Origin: Acidobacteriaceae bacterium
GTDB lineage: Bacteria > Acidobacteriota > Terriglobia > Terriglobales > Acidobacteriaceae
Assembly: GCA_003156235.1 (NCBI GenBank)
Contig: PMGP01000439.1
Span: 1-7,993, forward strand
Direction: 5' to 3'
DNA: 7,993 nt
Numbering within the stretch: the first letter of the stretch is position 1; every line of letters begins with the position of its first letter. Shown here piece after piece: positions 1 through 6,200 of the stretch. The notes under the pieces were generated by a model that was given only the letters and a program-made list of their open reading frames with translations, made no database searches and was not told the DNA's origin. The translations under genes were made by a program, and so were the position numbers.

Positions 1-172
1 TGCAAAGTCGTCCAGGATAAGGAGTTAGCGGCACATTTGGAGGACGATTGAAGGAAAAGCACCTGAGAATTATTGTGCTGCAAGATGCCGAAATTATCTG
101 CAAAGATCTGTGTCTCTTGCAAACCCTGCCACTGCTTGCTCTCCTCTTTGAGTTTTGCAAGTGTCTCAGGGG
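1..172. other. Left edge with no assignable gene
   Basis: No gene can be called here with confidence. The stretch is less G+C-rich than the coding regions. Two open readings touch the window edge. On the plus strand, frame 1 runs for 16 codons and stops at 49-51 (TGA), ending in the residues HLEDD; it could be the last residues of a gene to the left. On the minus strand a frame with no stop runs from within the neighbouring palindromic repeat (about 190) out past position 1, about 60 codons. It has no ATG and no clear ribosome-binding site, only a possible TTG start inside the repeat, and the translation resembles nothing I recognise. Both are too short or too unsupported to be annotated as CDS. 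Confidence 0.3.
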
Positions 173-277
173 TTATTGATACTGCCCTCAAATAGTGTTA
201 TTGCCCTCCCACCCATTTCGCGATAAAGCCTGCGAAATGAATGGGGCACGGTGCTTGAATTTATGGACCGGATCAAT
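173..277 (-). repeat. 105-bp palindromic repeat, copy 1
   Basis: This copy matches 1174-1278 at a constant offset of 1001 with about 8 mismatches in 105 positions. Its core is an inverted repeat: left arm 208-221 (CCCACCCATTTCGC), 10-nt loop, right arm 232-245. Read as minus-strand RNA, all 14 positions pair, two of them as G-U. On the plus strand those two would be C-A mismatches, so minus is the likely functional sense. It lies downstream of tRNA-Leu in transcription order. No U-run follows the stem, so it is not a classical intrinsic terminator. A REP-like dispersed element acting as a transcript-end or processing hairpin is the best reading; no transposase is associated. Confidence 0.85.
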
Positions 278-294
278 CTTTCCTGGGTCTGATT

Positions 295-314
295 CCCCGC
301 CGCTTGCGGCGAGG
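295..314 (-). other. Hairpin in the 3' trailer of tRNA-Leu
   Basis: Positions 295-303 and 306-314 form an inverted repeat around a TT dinucleotide. In minus-strand RNA this is CCTCGCCGC, AA, GCGGCGGGG, with all nine positions pairing, one as G-U; the innermost pair would open to leave a 4-nt loop. It starts about 26 nt after the CCA end of tRNA-Leu. The bases after it are not U-rich, so it may be a processing or RNA-stability hairpin rather than a simple intrinsic terminator. It is not present beside repeat copy 2. Confidence 0.5.
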
Positions 315-339
315 TTCTTCAACCGGATAAGAATATTCA

Positions 340-426
340 TGGTGCCGAAGAAGGGACTCGAACCCCCACACCCTTGCGAGTACGTGGACCTGAACCACGC
401 GCGTCTGCCAATTCCGCCACTTCGGC
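340..426 (-). tRNA. tRNA-Leu (anticodon CAG)
   Basis: This is a complete 87-nt class II tRNA. The acceptor stem is GCCGAAG (426-420) paired with CTTCGGC (350-344), followed by discriminator A and an encoded CCA (342-340). The anticodon stem is CGTGG/CCACG, enclosing the loop TTCAGGT with anticodon CAG at 392-390, which reads CUG leucine codons. A long variable arm (ACTC, GCAA, GGGT) identifies the leucine-type class II fold. The T arm carries GTTCGAGTC. It lies downstream of osmC on the same strand with an intrinsic terminator between, so it probably has its own promoter. No duplicate of its 3' end was seen nearby, so nothing suggests an integrated element here. Confidence 0.97.
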
Positions 427-437
427 ACGAGACACAA

Positions 438-456
438 GTTCAGCATATTGCTGAAC
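438..456. other. 8-bp perfect inverted repeat upstream of tRNA-Leu
   Basis: GTTCAGCA (438-445) and TGCTGAAC (449-456) are perfect inverted repeats separated by TAT. The element lies 12 nt before the mature 5' end of tRNA-Leu, so it would sit in the pre-tRNA leader. It could be a leader hairpin or a protein-binding site; the sequence does not decide. No U-run follows on the minus strand, so it is not a terminator. Confidence 0.35.
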
Positions 457-470
457 AGGCAGCATCTCTG

Positions 471-499
471 AGTCTCGCAAATGCGGAACCCTGTGTCAA
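471..499 (-). promoter_or_regulatory. Candidate sigma-70 promoter of tRNA-Leu
   Basis: On the minus strand a perfect TTGACA -35 box (499-494) is followed after 17 nt by GAGACT (476-471), which matches the TATAAT consensus at only three of six positions. Initiation would fall about 35-40 nt before the tRNA. The strong -35 box and the position between the osmC terminator and the tRNA favour it. The weak -10 box is the reason for low confidence. Confidence 0.3.
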
Positions 500-523
500 A
501 TTTTGGTGCGTGAGAATGGGCCG

Positions 524-548
524 AAAAAGCCGGAGCAATTGCCCCGGC
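524..548 (-). terminator. Intrinsic terminator of osmC
   Basis: In minus-strand RNA the stem arms GCCGGGGC (548-541) and GCTCCGGC (536-529) form eight pairs, one of them G-U, around an AATT loop. Five U residues follow directly (528-524). The stem begins 19 nt after the osmC stop codon. G+C-rich stem, short loop and U-run are the textbook layout, so osmC is probably transcribed as a single gene and insulated from the tRNA. Confidence 0.8.
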
Positions 549-567
549 CCCGGCCTTCGAGAGCGGC

Positions 568-999
568 TTACACCAGCTTGGCGTCAAGCAGGATTTCGGT
601 GTTGTTGGCGAAAAGTTTGGAAATCGGGCAGCCCGCCTTGGCTTCGGCCGCGGCCTTGGCAAAGACCTCCGGAAGCGCGCCGGGAACGCTGGCCGTGGTG
701 GTCAGCGCGATGCGGGTGATGGCGAATCCGCCTTCGACCTTGCCCAGCGAAACAGCCGCGTGGGTTTCGATCTTTGTGGGCTTCAGTCCCGCCTCGCCCA
801 ACTGCGCGCCCAAGGCCATCGAAAAGCAGCCGGCGTGGGCCGCGGCAATCAGCTCCTCGGGCGTGGTGCCTGTGGCGTCGCCTTCAAAGCGCGTGGCGAA
901 TGAGTAGTTTGCGTCCTTCAGCACACCCGTCGCCGTGGAGATCGTGCCCTTGCCTTCCTTCAGTGAACCTGTCCAAACCGCGCTTGCCTTGCTTGCCAT
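568..999 (-). CDS. osmC: OsmC family peroxiredoxin (organic hydroperoxide reductase)
   Basis: The product is a 143-residue cytoplasmic thiol peroxidase, the same length as E. coli OsmC, which reduces organic hydroperoxides and hydrogen peroxide as a homodimer. The paired catalytic cysteines are visible: Cys58 in HAGCFSMAL and Cys124 in AGCPISKLF. Arg37 and Glu49 (in TPEEL) correspond to the conserved active-site Arg and Glu. Segments such as TRFEG, GEAGLKPT and GFAITRIAL closely follow the E. coli protein as I remember it, placing it in the OsmC branch rather than Ohr. The ATG start is fixed by a strong Shine-Dalgarno, AAGGAGG (1010-1004), four bases upstream. An intrinsic terminator follows, so it is likely monocistronic. 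No OxyR- or OhrR-type operator was recognised upstream. Stress induction is typical of the family but is not shown by this sequence. Confidence 0.96.
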   Translation of the reverse strand: MASKASAVWTGSLKEGKGTISTATGVLKDANYSFATRFEGDATGTTPEELIAAAHAGCFSMALGAQLGEAGLKPTKIETHAAVSLGKVEGGFAITRIALTTTASVPGALPEVFAKAAAEAKAGCPISKLFANNTEILLDAKLV

Positions 1000-1037
1000 T
1001 GTCCCTCCTTGGGGGATGTTGCTGAGTTCAGTTTCCG

Positions 1038-1183
1038 TTAACCGCCCTGCGCCACGAGGGGAAAACCCGGCAGCGCGGCAATAATTCCTGTCTTGTAGTT
1101 GATGCGGCAGATGCCCGCCAGGATGCGCCGATCCGGCAAAGACCGGTTCGCGCGCTGGCCACCATCTGCACGATTATTGATCC
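1038..1183 (-). pseudogene. Possible 3' remnant of a protein-coding gene
   Basis: A minus-strand frame reads from repeat copy 2 to a TAA stop at 1040-1038. Its last ~45 codons (SLPDRRILAGICRINYKTG, then a tail ending PLVAQGG) have G+C-rich third positions and balanced residue use, unlike the arginine- and serine-rich translations of typical shadow frames here. The only upstream starts (GTG at 1250 or ATG at 1217) lie inside the palindromic repeat with no good ribosome-binding site. This would fit a gene whose 5' part was replaced by the repeat, leaving a dead 3' end in the osmC leader. I do not recognise the family. A chance open frame is a real alternative. Confidence 0.2.
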
Positions 1184-1278
1184 GGCCCTCAAATAGTGTT
1201 ATTGCCCTCCCACCCATTTCGCGATAAAGCCTGCGAAATGGATGGGGCACGGTGCTTTTATTTATGAGCCGGATCCAT
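1174..1278 (-). repeat. 105-bp palindromic repeat, copy 2
   Basis: This is the second copy of the element at 173-277, same orientation. Stem arms are 1209-1222 and 1233-1246 around a 10-nt loop. Relative to copy 1 the right arm has G instead of A at 1241, turning a G-U pair in minus-strand RNA into G-C, so the stem is kept. The copy lies at the end of the PHP hydrolase gene: its upstream edge overlaps the stop codon and the last four codons (GSGS). By position it could serve as the 3' stem-loop of that mRNA. There is no U-run, so Rho-independent termination is uncertain. Confidence 0.85.
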
Positions 1279-2824
1279 AGTGGTCAGCGCACGGATTCGC
1301 AATCGCCCAGTTGACGTAGATGGGATTGCTCAGCAGCCACATCTTGCCGCCGGCGCCTGCTACCTCTGCGCGGAACCAGTGGCGCCGGCCATCGCTCACC
1401 CAGGCCAAAGAAAAACTCTGATCCGCCGAAGAAACAGCCGCGCCGGTTTTGAGCGCGACTTCCTGGCCATCCTTTAGCCAACGAACCGTTCCGCCTGCGG
1501 CGACGGTTACGCGCAAATCGAAGTTCACAGCTTCGCCCGCGGGCGCGGTGAGAAGATCTCCCGCGTGGACAACCTGATTCCCGGCTCGCGCTGTCACTTC
1601 GAGAAGGCGGTCGCGGGTTCCCGCCAGATCGATGAACGCGTGTCCGGCGCGGATGCCGGCAAGAATCGCGGGAGTCGATAGCTCGGTTGCGTAGACCACC
1701 GTCGTCGGGCTTCCGATGGAGCCAATTCCGTCGAGCGGCTGCATGGGCAGGTGATTGTCGCTCCCGCCAATCCCCGTCAGCCGGCAGCCATTGTTCAGTT
1801 GCTGATCCCAAAAAGGAATGTTGGGAATTCCGTACTGTTCGCTGCCTCCGTTGACCGCCTCGACCGCGGTCAGCAGATGCATATCGACCTTGGTCGCCGG
1901 AGTCCATCCGCAACCCATGCAGATTTCTCCGCTGGGATCGCCGGGATGATTGATCGAGGTCAGCGCGCCCAGGCTTGCGGCGCTGCGCAGCAGAGTATTC
2001 ATGTCGGGAACATCTTTGCTGCCCAGGCGGAAATCGACAAAATCAATGGTGCCGAGAAAGTTGATGTGACCCTGAAAGGTGGTGATTTCGCGGCCGGGAA
2101 TCAGCAGCAGCTTGTCAAAGTAAGGTTGCAACTCGCGCATGGGATTGTATTGCGAGCTGGCGTTGTGGTCGGTGATGGCGATAAAGTCCAACCCGCGGCG
2201 GGCTGCGGCCTCCGCAGTGAAATAAACGGGACAAGGGACCATCTTGCCCGACTGGCTGGGGCATTGGCCATCGCTCTGCGCGGTGTGCAGATGCAGATCG
2301 CCGCGATACCAGGCCGGCCCAGCGCGGAGCGGCGCGTTCAACACCGCGGGCTCGCTCGCAACCGCGCCCGTGGAGGAGAAGTACACCTTCACTGTGTAGT
2401 GCGCTTGCACGTTGGGGCGAATGTTGGGCATGCCGATCAGAACATTCCACTTGCCCGGAGGAATAATCCCCGGAAGGCAGGACGGTGTCGCATCGGCAAT
2501 TCCCACGGTGAGGAGGGATTTGTTGCCGCCGCACCAGCAGCGAAGCTCTACGGGATCAAGCAAGCCCAGGTCGAGCGCCGTATGCTGCTCCTTGCCGGTG
2601 TAGTCAAAGGTCAGCGTAACCCGCTCTGTTCCGGCAGGCACGACGAACGGCACTTGGATGTAGCTTTCATTTTGCGAGCCGGTGACCACGCCCTCCAGAA
2701 CCACATCCGGAGCCGGAGCGGGAGTCTGCTGGGCGCTCATAACAGCGATCACAAGCGAATAGAACGAGAGCAGAAGCGTGGCGCAGACAATGGTTGTAAC
2801 GGGCCGGAAGAGTCGTTTAGTCAT
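1262..2824 (-). CDS. Exported PHP-domain metallohydrolase (CehA/McbA type)
   Basis: The product is 520 residues. A basic N-terminus (MTKRLFRP) and a hydrophobic stretch to about residue 29 form a signal peptide, probably cut near residue 30, or a membrane anchor. Residues about 40-160 look like a beta-rich accessory domain. The PHP domain spans about 172-400 and has the metal-binding set: His178/His180 in GDLHLHT, Asp185, Asp219-His220 in ITDHN, Glu246, His253 in GHINF, His293 in INHPGD, and Asp356/His358 in GGSDNH. Residues 405-505 resemble an Ig-like beta domain. PHP proteins hydrolyse phosphoester or related bonds; this branch takes its name from carbaryl hydrolases, but the substrate here is unknown. 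Excluding Cys14 in the signal, nine cysteines include a CxxC (302-305), consistent with disulfides outside the cytoplasm. The ATG at 2824 is preferred over the in-frame one at 2932 because it has GGAG 8 nt upstream and starts directly at the signal peptide. A perfect 10-bp palindrome (2837-2846) lies just before the ribosome-binding site. Confidence 0.88.
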   Translation of the reverse strand: MTKRLFRPVTTIVCATLLLSFYSLVIAVMSAQQTPAPAPDVVLEGVVTGSQNESYIQVPFVVPAGTERVTLTFDYTGKEQHTALDLGLLDPVELRCWCGGNKSLLTVGIADATPSCLPGIIPPGKWNVLIGMPNIRPNVQAHYTVKVYFSSTGAVASEPAVLNAPLRAGPAWYRGDLHLHTAQSDGQCPSQSGKMVPCPVYFTAEAAARRGLDFIAITDHNASSQYNPMRELQPYFDKLLLIPGREITTFQGHINFLGTIDFVDFRLGSKDVPDMNTLLRSAASLGALTSINHPGDPSGEICMGCGWTPATKVDMHLLTAVEAVNGGSEQYGIPNIPFWDQQLNNGCRLTGIGGSDNHLPMQPLDGIGSIGSPTTVVYATELSTPAILAGIRAGHAFIDLAGTRDRLLEVTARAGNQVVHAGDLLTAPAGEAVNFDLRVTVAAGGTVRWLKDGQEVALKTGAAVSSADQSFSLAWVSDGRRHWFRAEVAGAGGKMWLLSNPIYVNWAIANPCADHYGSGS

Positions 2825-2832
2825 GGTTGGCG

Positions 2833-2836
2833 CTCC
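2833..2836 (-). promoter_or_regulatory. Ribosome-binding site deciding the PHP hydrolase start
   Basis: GGAG on the minus strand lies 8 nt before the ATG at 2824. The in-frame ATG 36 codons further upstream would add a polar, cysteine-containing leader before the signal peptide and runs back toward the hairpin repeats. The inner start is therefore chosen. Confidence 0.6.
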
Positions 2837-2912
2837 GTATGCATACTGCGATGTTCTCACGTCTTGACACGCACGATCCAAGGCATGGATCATTGCGCCT
2901 GATAAGAAACAA

Positions 2913-2964
2913 GCGTGGACCGGGAGGTCCATGCTACAGCCGGCCGGGAGGCCGGCGCTACAGC
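2913..2964 (+). repeat. Tandem pair of GGGA-loop hairpin repeats
   Basis: Two adjacent units share a layout: stem, loop GGGA, stem, then a GCTACAGC tail. In unit 1 the arms are GCGTGGACC (2913-2921) and GGTCCATGC (2926-2934), nine pairs with one G-U in plus-strand RNA. In unit 2 the arms are GCCGGCC (2939-2945) and GGCCGGC (2950-2956), seven pairs. Stem sequences differ but pairing is kept, and the loop fits the GNRA tetraloop pattern only on the plus strand. The pair lies about 90 bp upstream of the PHP hydrolase start. It resembles high-copy intergenic hairpin repeats of soil bacteria; function unknown. Confidence 0.7.
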
Positions 2965-2976
2965 TTCATGCCACGT

Positions 2977-3007
2977 GGGTCGGCAAAGCCGGTAGGGGAC
3001 TAACAAG
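2977..3007 (+). repeat. Short direct repeat, copy A
   Basis: This ~31-bp stretch matches 3150-3180 at a constant offset of 173. Both read GGGT, two variable bases, GC, one variable base, AAGCCGGT, then GACTAA after four further positions. About nine mismatches are spread over the length, most between the conserved blocks. Together with the hairpins around it, it marks the receptor-hydrolase spacer as a cluster of intergenic repeats. Confidence 0.55.
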
Positions 3008-3080
3008 AAACAGGAGATTGTCTGTACGCAAGTGTAACGATCTAAACCACAAGGCAAAGTAGCGATTTTAGTAAAAGTGC

Positions 3081-3116
3081 AGCAAGTTAGCCTCCGCTAC
3101 GCGGAGTTAGCAAGTT
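3081..3116. repeat. 6-bp hairpin flanked by direct repeats
   Basis: CTCCGC (3092-3097) and GCGGAG (3101-3106) form a perfect inverted repeat with a TAC loop. It is bracketed by two copies of AGCAAGTT (3081-3088 and 3109-3116). No U-run follows on either strand, so it is read as another small intergenic repeat rather than a terminator. Confidence 0.45.
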
Positions 3117-3149
3117 GGCAGATTGCGGCTACCCATTTCATTCTCCAGC

Positions 3150-3180
3150 GGGTTAGCGAAGCCGGTGGACGACTAAAAGA
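3150..3180 (+). repeat. Short direct repeat, copy B
   Basis: This is the partner of 2977-3007. Copy B runs directly into the terminator hairpin at 3183-3219, and its ACTAAAAGA end supplies the U-run of that terminator when read on the minus strand. Confidence 0.55.
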
Positions 3181-3219
3181 ACGCGCGGAGGATTCTTCTT
3201 CAAGAAGAATCCTCCGCGC
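3174..3219 (-). terminator. Strong intrinsic terminator of the TonB-dependent receptor gene
   Basis: A perfect 18-bp inverted repeat (arms 3183-3200 and 3202-3219, sequence gcgcggaggattcttctt and its complement) centres on one base at 3201, so a small loop of about 5 nt would open. In minus-strand RNA the stem is followed by GUUCUUUUA (3182-3174). It lies 35 nt after the receptor stop codon. Position, stem strength and U-run together make termination of the receptor transcript likely, which separates it from the PHP hydrolase gene. Confidence 0.75.
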
Positions 3220-3253
3220 ATCATTAGCGAAAAATTTCCAAGCCAAAAATCGC

Positions 3254-6200
3254 CTAGAAGACGATCTTTGCGGCTAGCTGCAACTCGCGAGCCGGCAGGG
3301 TTGAGGTGATCACGCCGAAGGTGGTGCTGGAGGCGCCGTTGTACATGGTGTTCGGCTCGCCGTAGTTGGTCTTGTTGGTAAGGTTGAAGGCCTCGGCACG
3401 GAACTGGAAGTGAGCCCCCCGGGCGAGTGCGAAGTCCTTGGTCAGGCCCGTGTCGAGCTGCCAGAAGGCGTAGCCGCGAACGGCGTTGCGGGGCGAAGTG
3501 CCGAAGGGAGCATAGGGCTCCGGGGTGGAGAAATTGGCGGTGTTGAAGTACCCGGCAGGGGACTTGTTTGCCGCCACAGCCGGGCCTGTCTGGTTGGGCC
3601 GGTAGGCATTGCGGCCGCTGATGGTGATCAAGGGCGATACTTGTGTGGCGGTGTCTGGGCTATAGGCCATGGTGAGCGGGTCGCCGCTGCGGGCCTGGAA
3701 GATGTCGGTCATCTGCCAGCCGCCCAGCACTGTGTCCAAAGCGCGGTTGAAGTTTTCTCCCAGCCGGTGGCCCTTGCCGACGGGCAGCGTCCAAACCACG
3801 GAGGCCACGTTCATCAGCGGACGGTTGTCCGCGGAGATGCCGCGATCGCCCTGCACGTTGTAGATGTTCTGTACCGAGGGGATGTAATTGCCGCAGTTAT
3901 CGCATCCGCCGCTGCCGTCCTGGGCCTGGGCGGCGGTATCGATGGATTTGGACCAGGTGAAGGAGTCCAGCAGGTAGATTCCGGAGGTGAAGCGCTTCTC
4001 CACCTTGGCTTGCAGGCCTTGGTAATTCGACGTTCCCCAGGGCAGCGTTCCCAGGATCGAGGTGAAGTTGGGATAGGGAACGCGGGTCTGGAAGGAGTAG
4101 CAAGTGCTTTCGTTTAAGCTCGTGCACGTAGCCGGCTGCGAGGAACCGGAGAGTGAAGGGTCGTTCGCTTGGTTAACGTCGTTAATGATGACCTCATTCA
4201 TGCCTCGGTTACCCACATAGGCCAGGTCAACCAGCAAGCTGTGGCCCAGATCGCGCTGCACGGAGAAGAACCAGCTCTGAACCTGCGTGTCGGGAGAGTT
4301 GCGCGGCATGTACTGGATGGCCACATTCTTCGGGTTGTAGTTTGTGGGGCTGAGGAGGGAGCTAACAAAAGCGGTCGTGAATCCGCTCTGCGAATTTGAG
4401 TAAGTGGAGAGGCCAGGGTAGACATTCTGCATTGCACTCATGCCGAAGGGCGCGTTCTGGGTCAGGTAGCTGGAGCCGGTGCGGTTCCAGTGCGAATAGC
4501 TGATGCCGAATCCGCCGCGCAGCACCGTTTTGTTGTCCAGGCTAAAGGCCGCGCCGAGGCGGGGTCCTAAGTCCTTCTTATTCGGATCGATCGTATAGCG
4601 GTCGCTGGAACTGGCCAGCACCATGGCCTGGGTGGTGAGATTGAAGTTGGAAAGCTGGTTGTTGGCCTCGTAGATGGGGGTGGCGTACTCGTAGCGCAGA
4701 CCCAGGTTCACCGTCAGCCGCTTGTTCACCTTCCAGTCGTCCTGCAGGTAGCCGCTGAAGCCCCAGTCGCGGATTTGGGCAATGGGGGAGTTGGAGAGTC
4801 CGACCTCGGCGCGATAGCCCAGCAGGAAGTCGGCATAGTCGTACATCTTTCTCGTTTCGGCGGTCGCAACACCGTCGTAGGGGTAGTTCGATTGAAATAC
4901 ATAAGGGTTAGATGCATAGCAGTATGCTGATATGCCGGGGGCAACAGGAACGCCGGTATAGCATATGCCGCTCATCTGCGCACCATAGACATCGCCTCCC
5001 ATCACCGGATGCAGATCCTGCTGCGCGACGTGCAGCATGGTGTACTCCAGACCGAGCTTGAGGGTGTGGCGCGGCAGCAGCCGGGTGTAGTTGACCTTGG
5101 GATTCCAGAGCGTGGGGTTCTGATACTGGGGGCTGGTCCACAGACGGCCCAGGCTGGTGAAGCCGCCGTCGGAGAAGTACTCGTAGGTGATGCCGCCGGT
5201 GTACTGCGGATCGGTAGGCAGACCGGACCAGTTGGCGCCGAACTGCGCCGCCATGCTGGGTCCGCCTGCCAGCGGCGGAGTCTTGCCCGCTTTCATGCGC
5301 GAGAAGCCAAAGCGGGCCTCGAACAAGGATTTCGGACTGATGGTCCATGTGGCGCCGCCCACAAGCTGAATCACCGGGGCATAGACATGGCCGTCACCAC
5401 CCATGCCCGCCGCGCCAATAATGGTTCCAGGATCATAGGCATTGAACCTGCTCTGCGAGTAACGGGTAAAGAGGCGCAGGTTTTTCTTGATGTCATAGTC
5501 CACCTTCAGGTCGCCCTTGTCGCGGTCAAAGGTATTGGGGTGCAGGACGATGTAGTTGTTGGAGGGATTGTTGTTGGTGGTGGCCGGCAGCATCGTCTGT
5601 ACGATCTGCGCGGCATAGGGTATGACGTCCTTCGAGGTAATATGGCCGTTCAAGTACTGCGTACCGCCCAGGAAAGCCTGCGTGGGACCGCCTGCCAGGC
5701 CCAGACCGCCGCCAAGATAGTTGCTGCTGTTGCATGGGTTATGGCCGACGTTGTAGTTGCAAGGGTTGTCAACCGGCAAAGTGCCGGTCGCTTGCGTGTT
5801 GGAATCGATGGGGTCGTCAATCAAATAATAGCCAAGCTGCGCGCCGGTACTGGTGAGGCCGCGCTCCGCGGCGGTGGGCAGGGTAGCCGTGTCGGTAAGG
5901 GAGCTGGTCTGACGGAATCCCTCGAAGTCGAGAAAGAAAAAGAGCTTGTCTTTCTTCAGCGGACCGCCCAGAGTACCGCCGAACTGGTTCTGATGCAGCG
6001 CCGGCTTGCCGCCGTAATCCGGTTTGAAGTAGCCGGTGGCATCCAGATCCGTGTTGCGCAGAAACTCCCATGCACGGCCGTGGAACTGGTTGGTGCCGTA
6101 GCGGGTGACCACGTTGATGGTGGCGCCTGCGGAGCGGCCAAACTCCGCGCTCATGTTGTTGGTCACCACCTGAAATTCAGCCACGGCGTCCGGCGACAAC

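Noticed and set aside
340..426. tRNA-Leu as an attachment site for an integrated element
   Set aside because: No second copy of the tRNA 3' end, no integrase and no change in gene character were seen on either side within the window.
273..662. Minus-strand open frame of 129 codons containing the tRNA
   Set aside because: It overlaps the tRNA on the same strand and the osmC 3' end in another frame. This is the common artefact of translating a tRNA gene.
195..719. Plus-strand open frame of 174 codons across the tRNA and the end of osmC
   Set aside because: It runs through repeat copy 1, tRNA-Leu and the osmC terminator, which are supported by structure. The translation is arginine-, proline- and tryptophan-rich and meaningless.
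1751..2902. Plus-strand open frame of 383 codons antisense to the PHP hydrolase
   Set aside because: It shadows the hydrolase, whose complete metal-binding motif set fixes the coding strand. The antisense translation has no recognisable domain.
3077..3277. Plus-strand open frame of 66 codons in the receptor-hydrolase spacer
   Set aside because: It translates the hairpin repeats and the terminator palindrome. It has no ribosome-binding site and no homology that I recognise.
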